A stretch of DNA of 64,000 bases, taken from Planctomycetota bacterium. Lineage in GTDB: Bacteria > Planctomycetota > UBA1135 > GCA-002686595. The DNA is taken from assembly GCA_016714045.1 (NCBI GenBank), contig JADJNY010000006.1, positions 248,001 through 312,000 of the forward strand, in the 5' to 3' direction. Each line of letters opens with the position of its first letter. Position 1 is the first letter of the stretch. Below the pieces are notes generated by a model. The model saw nothing but the letters and a program-made list of their open reading frames with translations. It had not been told where the DNA came from and ran no database searches. The translations under genes were made by a program, and so were the position numbers. Positions 57,520 through 64,000 of the stretch are shown piece after piece.

Positions 57520-57900
57520 TCCGGAGTGCAAAACTGCCGAGGTGTTCCGCTGCGCCTCTTTCCCCCGCATCGTCTCAGCTGGCAGTGGCGTCCCGATCGA
57601 CACGAGTCCCCCCATCGGGTTGCGGACGCCAGCCCGCGCCATGACCGCGCCCCTTCCACGACTCGCCCGCACACGCCGCCGCCGGTGCTCGCGGATCAGG
57701 GCCGCGCGACGAGCAGCCCGTGACCGCCGGCCGCGCCCGCCCGTCTCCGCCCGAGCCGACCCGCACGCCGCGCTCGGGCGCCTTCGTCGCACGCGACGCT
57801 CCGGGTCGGCCGCAGGACCTTCCGGGTTCTTCGAAACCCCACGGCACCGGCGTGGGGAAGGAGCGCGCCCCATCGAGGCCTCCATCCCAAAGACGCGCCC

Positions 57901-58578
57901 GTGATCCGACGTCGCTACACTCTCCGGCCCGTGAATCCGCTGCGCTGCCGCGCGCTCGCGCGGCACCTCGATTCACGCCGCCCCCACACCGAGACCGTGC
58001 AGCCCGAGTCCCACGAGCTCTCGCCCTTCTCCCCCGCCGAGGACCTCGAGCTCGCCCGAAGCGCGGGCGCGCGCGATCCGTCGGCCGTCGACCGCCTGAT
58101 CGATCGCCTCGGCTGCCTGCCGGTGCTCATGCGCGCGCGGCACGCGCGGATGGGCTCGCCGCTCTCCTACGACGAGTTCGACGACGCCCTCCAGGAAGCG
58201 CTGATCGCCATCTGGTCGAAGCTGGACGAGTACGATGGGCGCGTTCGGATCGAGGTCTGGGCCTACGGTTTCGGCGTGATCCAGCTCCATCGCGTCGTGG
58301 AACGGCGCCGGCGCCGGCGCTTCGAGTTCCTGGGCGACGACGACGAGCGCTCGATCCCCGCGCGCGAGGAGAGCGAGCTCGAAGAGCCGGCGGCCTGGGC
58401 CAAGGCCGAACGGGTCCTGGCGGCGGACGACCTCGAGATCCTGCGACTGAAGCACTTCGAGGACCTGACCTTCGAGGAGATCGGTGCTCGAATCGGTCTC
58501 GGAACGAGCACGGTGAAGACGCGCTACTACCGCGGGCTCGCGCGACTGCGGCAAGGACGCATGGGAGAGGAAGCGTGA
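57901..58578 (+). CDS. ECF sigma factor of the CHAT operon
   Basis: Up to 225 residues; in-frame GTG starts at 57901, 57931 and 57997 and none has a clear ribosome-binding site, so the N-terminus is uncertain (57997 would be adequate for the domain). Sigma region 2 spans SYDEFDDALQEALIAIWSKLDEYD and VWAYGFGVIQLHRVVERRR; region 4 spans LAADDLEILRLKHFEDLTFE and IGARIGLGTSTVKTRYYRG. Its TGA overlaps the GTG of the next gene (GTGA). The neighbour is a membrane protein placed as an anti-sigma factor, then a CHAT protease. Confidence 0.88.
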   Translation: MIRRRYTLRPVNPLRCRALARHLDSRRPHTETVQPESHELSPFSPAEDLELARSAGARDPSAVDRLIDRLGCLPVLMRARHARMGSPLSYDEFDDALQEALIAIWSKLDEYDGRVRIEVWAYGFGVIQLHRVVERRRRRRFEFLGDDDERSIPAREESELEEPAAWAKAERVLAADDLEILRLKHFEDLTFEEIGARIGLGTSTVKTRYYRGLARLRQGRMGEEA

Positions 58579-59312
58579 GCCAGCGACGGGACGACGAACA
58601 GCTGCTCGAGGCGCTCTTGTGCGGCGAGCTCGCAGAGGACGATCCGCGCGTGCACGCGGCCTTCGAGCGCGACCCGGCACTGCGCCTGGAGTACCGCGAG
58701 CTGCGCTCAGAAGGGGCCGAGCTCGAGCGCGAGTTCGCCTCCGTCGAGCGGGAGCTCGCCGCGCGGCTCGAAGAGATCGAGCCCGAGGACCGCGAAGTCG
58801 TCCGACGCGCGCTCCGCGCGCGAGACGATCGCGCACGCGCCGTCGGACCGGACGGGGCCACGGGGAACGGCGCAGGCGCGGCACGGCGCGACGGGGGCGA
58901 CGCGACGCGCGTAAGCCACGGTGCCGCGCGCCCAACGCGCCGCGGGTGGCTCCTCGTCGCGGCGTCGATCGCGCTGATCTCGATCGTGGGGTACTTCGCG
59001 ACGCGTTCGACGAAGCACGACGAGGGCTCGCTCGGATGGACGAGCCCCCTCGTCGTCGAGGCGCAGGGAGCCGGGTTCGTGCTCGTGCTCGGCACGCCGC
59101 CCGCCGACGGTGACTTCCTCGTCCGCGTATACTCCGCGACGGCGGACGGAGAGCGCCGCCGCCTCCACGAGGCTACGACCACGCTGGAGCGATGGGAACT
59201 TCCCCTGGAGTTGGCACGGAGGACGAGCTCGGGCGAGCGCCTCGAAGTGGTCGTCCAAGCGCGCGAGAGCTCGGGCCCCGTCGGCGCCGCGCGGCGGGTC
59301 TTCGTGCCGTAG
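58575..59312 (+). CDS. Putative transmembrane anti-sigma-like protein
   Basis: The protein has 245 residues; GTG 58575 overlaps the sigma stop in GTGA, with GAGAGGAAG upstream. A cytoplasmic acidic helical part (about 1-85, with LLEALLCGELAEDDPRVHAAFERD) precedes an Arg/Gly-rich linker, one membrane helix (about 123-142, GWLLVAASIALISIVGYF) and an extracytoplasmic beta-rich region of about 95 residues. This order is that of one-pass anti-sigma factors, but no zinc motif (HxxxCxxC) is present. The 3' end overlaps the next gene by 121 bases. Confidence 0.8.
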   Translation: MSQRRDDEQLLEALLCGELAEDDPRVHAAFERDPALRLEYRELRSEGAELEREFASVERELAARLEEIEPEDREVVRRALRARDDRARAVGPDGATGNGAGAARRDGGDATRVSHGAARPTRRGWLLVAASIALISIVGYFATRSTKHDEGSLGWTSPLVVEAQGAGFVLVLGTPPADGDFLVRVYSATADGERRRLHEATTTLERWELPLELARRTSSGERLEVVVQARESSGPVGAARRVFVP

Positions 59313-61951
59313 CGGTCCTCGCGGTCGCGTGCTTCGTCGGCGCGCCGCGGGCGTTCGCGGGCGCGACGCACGCGCGCCAGGACACCGAGTTCGCCGCCGC
59401 CTTCGAGGGCGAGTACCTCCCCCTCGTGCGCGCGATCGAAGCCGAGGCGAACGGCGGCGCCGCGGGGCCGAAGCCGGCCGAGCTTCAGCGCGTCCACGAG
59501 CTCACCTGCCTGTGGTGGTCGGATCCGACGACCCGGGCGGCCCTCGACCCCGTGGCCCCGGGCGCGCTCAAGAGCTTGTACGCGTTGCTCCCGCGGCACA
59601 GCGACGCGGACCTCGCCACGATCGGAGGGCACGCGCTGTGGCTCGCGCGCACGCTGAAGGACTCCGGCCGGCTCGCGGACGCGCGGAGCGTGCTCGAACC
59701 CGCGCTCCCGGCGCTCGCGGGACCGCGCCTCGTCGGCGTGTCGCTGCTGATCGAAGCCGCGGAGGTCGACCGGCTCGTGGATCGTTGGACTTCGGCGCTC
59801 GAGCGGCTCGATCGAGCGGAGACGTTCGCGCGCGGCGCGCTCCAACCCGAACCTTCCGAGGAGGATCGCCGCGGACTGCGGTTCGCGATCGAGTTCGGCC
59901 GAGCCTCGACCCTGCTCGAGATGGGGCTCGGCGATCGCGCACAAGCTCCGATCGCGGAGCTCGAACGGCTCGCGCGCGAGTCGGAGCTCCCACTGCGCCG
60001 AGCCGACGCCGTGTGGATGAGCGTCCGCGCCACGAACGCCGCGCAGCGCTTCGACGCGTCGATTCAGCGCATCGAGGCCTTCCTGCGCTCGTCCGACGGA
60101 GTCGAGCTCACGGCGCTCGAGACCGGCCCCGGCGCCGCGCGCATCGCGTCCCTCCTCGTGCGCGGCTCGATCGCGGCGGTCGAACTCGAAGCCCATGGGA
60201 AGCCCGTGGCGGAGCCCGCGCACGCGTGGCTCGACGCGGTCCTCGAGCGGCCCGAGCTAGCGGCGGGCGAGCGCGCGCTCGCGCTCGTCGTGCGCGCGCG
60301 CCGGAGCCTCGACCGCGGCGAGTTCGAGCGCGCGCGCGCCGACCTCGGGCTCGCCGGCGATTCCGTCGTCGCGCGCGCCGGAGTCGCAGGCGACGAGCGG
60401 CTCCTCTCGATCCGCACGCTCTCCCTGCGCCTCGCGCTCGAGGCGCGCGAAGGGCGCGAGGCGACCCTGCGAGCCGCGGAAGCCCTCGAGGGCGAGCTCG
60501 CGGGCTGGATGGCGCGCTGGCGCGAGCAGCAGGTCCGGCGCGGCGGCCTGGGCGCGCTGCAGTTCCGCGAACGACGCGAGGCCGTGAGCGAGCTCTTGCG
60601 TGCCCGGGTCGCGCTCGGCGGACCGCTCCAGGGCGCGCGCCGCGCGTTGGAGCTCGTGCTCGACGTCCAGGCGCTCGGTTCGGTCGCCCGCTCGCTCAGC
60701 GCGAGCCAGTTCGACGCGGACACGGTGCTGCGGGAGCTCGCGAGCGCGGAAGGCCGCGGGTTCCTCGTCTTCTTCGCCGCTCGCGACCGCACGCACGTCC
60801 TCGCCCTCGACGCCTCCGGAATCAGCCACCACGCGTTCGAGATCGCGGGCGAGCGCCTCGACGAACTGCGAGGCGAACTCGTCGCGGCGATCGCCGAGGA
60901 ACGGCTTGCGCCCGCCGCAACTCCCTCGGCCGCGTTCGAAGAAGCGCGCGCGGCGCTGTCGCGCGAGCTGTTCCCGGCCGAGCTCGTCGAACGCACGCGC
61001 GCCTGGTCCACGCTCGTGGTCGTCGGCCTCGATTCGCTCGGCTACGTGCCCTTCGAGCTCCTCGACGGACGCGACGGGTGCTGGATCGGGGAGTCGTCGC
61101 GCCTCGCCTACTTGCCCTCGCTGCCCGTCGGCGTCGCGCTCGCGCGGCGCGGCGCGAGCCCGCTCGGGACCGCGCCGCCGCGCGCCGTCGCGACGGTCTG
61201 CGTGGCCCCCGAGGGTGTGCGTCCCGAGTTCACGCGCGATCTCGAGCCGCTCACCTTCGCCAACGACGAGGAACGGGCGCTGCGCGCATCGCTCGCCGAG
61301 AGCGAGCTCAGTCTCTACTTGCAGGACGAAGCGACGTGGTCCGCGTGGAGCGGAGCGGTCGCGCGCGGAGCCGACTACGGACTGATCCTCGCCCACGGCG
61401 TGCGCGACGAGACGCGCGAGGAGCCCGAGTGCATCGTCCTCGCCGGAGGTGAACCGGTCGGTCCCGCGGAGTTCGAAGCGCGCGTCGGGGCGCTCCCGAA
61501 CCTGCTCGTGCTCGCTTCGTGCAGCGCGGGCCGCGGACGTCTCCGCCGCGGCGACGACGGACGCAACCAGCTCGTCGGCGCCGCGCTGGCCGGGGGCGCG
61601 CGCACCGTGGTCGCGCCGCAGGTCGCCGTCGACTACCGCTACTCGCTCGAGCTCGTCGCGGCCCTCCACGAGGCGCTCCTGCGCGAGGGCGCGACGCCGT
61701 TGGAGGCGCTGCGCACGGCTCGCTCGCGGGCGCCGCGAACCGCGCGCGCGCTGGCGTACGAGCCCTACCTCTGGCACCTCACGGGCCTCGGCGACGTCCC
61801 CATCGCCCGGCGCGGCGCGAATCCGGCGCACGCCCCTGTGCCGAAACCGACCTCAGGGCCCGCAGCGTGGGTCGCCGTCGTCGGAACCGCGTTCCTCGCC
61901 GGAGCACTGCTCATCGTGCTCGCGAGAAAGCGAGCGAGCGAGCGCTCGTGA
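59192..61951 (+). CDS. Extracytoplasmic CHAT-domain caspase-like protease with C-terminal membrane anchor
   Basis: The protein has 919 residues from ATG 59192, the only start before the signal-like helix at about 35-57 (AAGLRAVAVLAVACFVGAPRAFAGA). Residues of about 130-490 are TPR-like helices. The CHAT domain (about 560-860) has LILAHGVRDE (catalytic His) and VLASCSAGRGRL (catalytic Cys), the His-Cys dyad of caspase-like CHAT proteases, plus VAPQVAVDYRYS. A membrane helix ends the protein (about 891-911, WVAVVGTAFLAGALLIVLA), then RKRASERS. The enzyme should face outside the cytoplasm. Most CHAT proteins are cytoplasmic, so localisation is unusual and inferred. Confidence 0.88.
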   Translation: MGTSPGVGTEDELGRAPRSGRPSARELGPRRRRAAGLRAVAVLAVACFVGAPRAFAGATHARQDTEFAAAFEGEYLPLVRAIEAEANGGAAGPKPAELQRVHELTCLWWSDPTTRAALDPVAPGALKSLYALLPRHSDADLATIGGHALWLARTLKDSGRLADARSVLEPALPALAGPRLVGVSLLIEAAEVDRLVDRWTSALERLDRAETFARGALQPEPSEEDRRGLRFAIEFGRASTLLEMGLGDRAQAPIAELERLARESELPLRRADAVWMSVRATNAAQRFDASIQRIEAFLRSSDGVELTALETGPGAARIASLLVRGSIAAVELEAHGKPVAEPAHAWLDAVLERPELAAGERALALVVRARRSLDRGEFERARADLGLAGDSVVARAGVAGDERLLSIRTLSLRLALEAREGREATLRAAEALEGELAGWMARWREQQVRRGGLGALQFRERREAVSELLRARVALGGPLQGARRALELVLDVQALGSVARSLSASQFDADTVLRELASAEGRGFLVFFAARDRTHVLALDASGISHHAFEIAGERLDELRGELVAAIAEERLAPAATPSAAFEEARAALSRELFPAELVERTRAWSTLVVVGLDSLGYVPFELLDGRDGCWIGESSRLAYLPSLPVGVALARRGASPLGTAPPRAVATVCVAPEGVRPEFTRDLEPLTFANDEERALRASLAESELSLYLQDEATWSAWSGAVARGADYGLILAHGVRDETREEPECIVLAGGEPVGPAEFEARVGALPNLLVLASCSAGRGRLRRGDDGRNQLVGAALAGGARTVVAPQVAVDYRYSLELVAALHEALLREGATPLEALRTARSRAPRTARALAYEPYLWHLTGLGDVPIARRGANPAHAPVPKPTSGPAAWVAVVGTAFLAGALLIVLARKRASERS

Positions 61952-61964
61952 GAGCGCTCGCTCG
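61935..61964 (+). terminator. Terminator hairpin overlapping the CHAT gene stop codon
   Basis: A perfect 13-bp stem (61935-61947 with 61952-61964) whose 4-base loop GTGA contains the stop codon, followed by GTTCG. It lies in the 40-base gap between convergent genes. Confidence 0.75.
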
Positions 61965-61991
61965 GTTCGAAGCACGTCGAGTCCCGCGCGC

Positions 61992-63794
61992 TCACCCGCG
62001 CGGCGTGGGCCGTCCACTCGCTCCGCCGCCCGGCGGGATGGCGCCGCCGGCGCTGCCCGTCGTGCTCCCGTCGCCGCCGCTGCCCCCGACCGGAGGCTCG
62101 ACCCCGAGCTGCAAGTTGTGGCGCGCGAAATAGGTCTCGACGACGTCCTCCGCGTAGCCCCACAACGTGAGCGCGGACGGGTGGTACTTCGTGATCGACG
62201 CGCCGGTCTTCGTGATCGTCGACGCGTGGAGGTGCAGGCCGACGAACTGAGTGTCGAGCAGGACCGGAGTACGGAGCGTCAGGGTGCAACCAACTTGTGT
62301 CGAGCCGGCGAGCGCGAACTCGACCCGGCCCGCGCGGATGGCCGACGTCGTGAACGGCGCGAGCGCGTCGTGCTCGATCCAAGCCTGTACGAGGCCGTGG
62401 GTCGGGGCCGGAGCGGACATCTGCGCGAGCCCGGCAGGCGGCGTGAAGACGAGGTCGATCTGGTACTCGTGCTCGGCGCCGACGGGCCCGACGTAGGAGA
62501 AGGACTCCTTGACGTGGGTCAGGCTCGGGGCGCGCCCCGTCGCGATCGCGGAGCGATGGACGCGCGTGCCGTGGCGCGCGCGCGAGTGGCTCGGATCCGT
62601 GGGCGAACCGACCCACAGGACGTCCTGATCACCGTCTCCGTCGAGGTCGACGACCGCGGCCGCGGCCGCCGCGAACGCGGGGAACTCCCCGTCGGACGCG
62701 CCGAGCACCCACCCGAGCCCCGTGGAGGACTCGAAGGCGGTCGCCCCGCCCGTCCGGCGGAGGAGGCGCGCCTTCGCGTTGGAACTCGACGCGAGCACGA
62801 GGTCGCCGAGCCCGTCGCCGTCGTAGTCGCCGCTCGTCGTCGCGCTCGCGTTCGCCTGCGGGTCGAGGAGCCCGCCGACCTGCGACCAGGAGGCGTGACC
62901 CGAGTTGAAGGCGAAGACCTGGAAGGTCTGGCTGTCCGAGCGCCACGTGTAGACGCAGGCCAGGTCGCGCTGCGCCGGGTTCGTGCTCCCCGCGATCCCG
63001 CGGGAGACGGACAGACCTCGGCGCGCCCCCGCGGGGAACGCATCGTCCGCGGGCAGCACGTTCGAGTTCATGTACCCGAGGTACGTCCCATCCCAGGCGA
63101 GCAGGAGCAGGTGCGGCCCGCTCATCGCGAGCAGTTCAGGAGCACCCGCACCGTCGAAGTCGAAGCCGAGGACCTCGGTCGTGCCCGGGATGACCGCGAC
63201 CGACGGCTGGTCGGTGAACGTCGAGCCGTTCCATTCGAGGCGGAGCAGGGTGCTCCCCGCTGCGTTCGCGGCGAAGACGTGCGTCGAACCGCCCGGCCGA
63301 GCGACCGACCAGACACGCGTGGCGGACTTCCAATCCGACGTCGAGCGCACGTTGGAGACGTTGCGGACCTCGCCCGAGGCTGCGGTGCCTGTGTACTGGA
63401 TGAGGTCGAGCCCCGTGTCCGGGTCGAGCACCAGCACGGCGTCCCGGCCCGCCGGTCCCGCTCCCACGAGCAGGGTCGCGTCGCGGCAGTCGTGCGCCAC
63501 GACGTCGACGAGGTCGAACGAACCGAGGTTGGGCAGGAGGCAGGCGTCCGTGACCGCGTCGCTCGTCCGCATCACGAGGACGTCGGGCTGGTCGTCCGCG
63601 AGCACTCGCCCCGCCTGCATCCGCCCGAACCCGAGGGGCACCGGCGCGGGGAAGGAGGGGAAGCCGGACTCCCAATCCGTCTCGGGCCACGAGAGGAGGT
63701 AGCTGGACTCGGACGTGACGGAGCCGGTCTGGGCCGCGGCCGGAAGAGAGAAGGCCACGGATGCGGCCAGGGTCGAAAGCACGAATCGATGCAT
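61992..63794 (-). CDS. Secreted FG-GAP/VCBS beta-propeller protein
   Basis: The protein has 600 residues from ATG 63794 with a signal peptide ending AAA near residue 22. The propeller has VCBS-type Asp-rich blades (FDFDGAGAPELLAMSG, SGDYDGDGLGDLVLAS, VVDLDGDGDQDVLWVG), with about seven blades across 30-390. The C-terminal 200 residues are beta-rich with one Cys and end in a Gly/Pro/Ser-rich tail (GSGGDGSTTGSAGG). FG-GAP propellers bind ligands or calcium on cell surfaces. Sixty upstream bases toward the window edge hold no other gene. Confidence 0.88.
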   Translation of the reverse strand: MHRFVLSTLAASVAFSLPAAAQTGSVTSESSYLLSWPETDWESGFPSFPAPVPLGFGRMQAGRVLADDQPDVLVMRTSDAVTDACLLPNLGSFDLVDVVAHDCRDATLLVGAGPAGRDAVLVLDPDTGLDLIQYTGTAASGEVRNVSNVRSTSDWKSATRVWSVARPGGSTHVFAANAAGSTLLRLEWNGSTFTDQPSVAVIPGTTEVLGFDFDGAGAPELLAMSGPHLLLLAWDGTYLGYMNSNVLPADDAFPAGARRGLSVSRGIAGSTNPAQRDLACVYTWRSDSQTFQVFAFNSGHASWSQVGGLLDPQANASATTSGDYDGDGLGDLVLASSSNAKARLLRRTGGATAFESSTGLGWVLGASDGEFPAFAAAAAAVVDLDGDGDQDVLWVGSPTDPSHSRARHGTRVHRSAIATGRAPSLTHVKESFSYVGPVGAEHEYQIDLVFTPPAGLAQMSAPAPTHGLVQAWIEHDALAPFTTSAIRAGRVEFALAGSTQVGCTLTLRTPVLLDTQFVGLHLHASTITKTGASITKYHPSALTLWGYAEDVVETYFARHNLQLGVEPPVGGSGGDGSTTGSAGGAIPPGGGASGRPTPRG

Positions 63795-64000
63795 GAGTAG
63801 GTCGGTTCCGCGAGGGTAGGCGTGGAGAGGGTTCGACGTTCGCGGTCCGAGGCTCCTCCCCACAGACCCGCAAGGTAGTCGCGGAAAACTCGAATTTCTC
63901 CGTCCGCGGGCGGACGCGCACAACCCCATGCGTGTCGACTCGCGGCGGTCGGGAGCGCAAGTGCCGGATGGGACGACCCAGGTCGAAGGGACGCCAAGGA

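Larger units (their letters stand above)
57351..57900. other. Long intergenic region with direct repeat and long hairpin
   Basis: 550 bases between the SGNH paralogue and the ECF operon, with no ORF of convincing codon use. It holds the repeat 57354-57468 and the hairpin 57474-57519 listed below; the remainder (57520-57900) shows nothing I can name beyond the likely promoter of the ECF operon. Confidence 0.5.

Overview
The window is very GC-rich, with a strong G/C bias at third codon positions, so almost every real gene throws long antisense and out-of-phase shadow ORFs. Gene content points to a Planctomycetota bacterium (inference): large secreted proteins with MopE-like and calcium-binding repeats, FG-GAP and beta-propeller proteins sharing a cysteine-containing C-terminal domain, several ECF sigma factors including one fused through a membrane helix to a long extracytoplasmic region, a MoxR/Bat operon, CarboxypepD_reg-like proteins, and paired SGNH and M14 hydrolases. 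No rRNA, tRNA, CRISPR array, prophage or insertion sequence was recognised.

Layout. 1-9.3 kb (minus strand) is a MoxR-type operon: MoxR ATPase, DUF58 protein, a membrane protein in the BatD-like position, two VWA/Bat proteins, a TPR-like small protein whose frame continues past a UGA, and a large secreted protein cut by the window edge. 9.6-14.3 kb (plus) holds an SRPBCC protein, a PrsW-type membrane protease and a MopE-repeat surface protein interrupted by TAA. 14.4-18.3 kb (minus) holds an ABC exporter translationally coupled to threonine ammonia-lyase, then an ECF sigma factor. 18.7-23.8 kb (plus) is a giant repeat protein with a dimethylformamidase-like region, then a small methyltransferase. 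23.9-27.1 kb (minus) is a PilT ATPase and a radical SAM protein with an overlapping partner. 27.3-31.8 kb (plus) carries a DUF4412-like protein, an enoyl-CoA hydratase-like protein and a secreted alpha/beta hydrolase. 31.8-36.2 kb (minus) has a TMTC-like glycosyltransferase with TPRs and two envelope proteins. 36.7-41.5 kb (plus) has a patatin and an M14 peptidase pair, one apparently inactive. 41.5-54.9 kb (minus) is mostly secreted or membrane proteins and includes the membrane-tethered sigma factor flanked by proteins with the same regulatory-like folds. 55.0-61.95 kb (plus) has two SGNH hydrolases and an ECF sigma / membrane anti-sigma-like / extracytoplasmic CHAT protease operon. 62-63.8 kb (minus) is an FG-GAP protein.

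Themes. Many products are exported, and signalling is built around ECF sigma factors with unusual partners. Six otherwise convincing genes carry single-site frameshifts and two more have in-frame stops. Long-read indel error or local gene decay can explain most of these, but one UGA sits in a context that also fits selenocysteine recoding (see findings).
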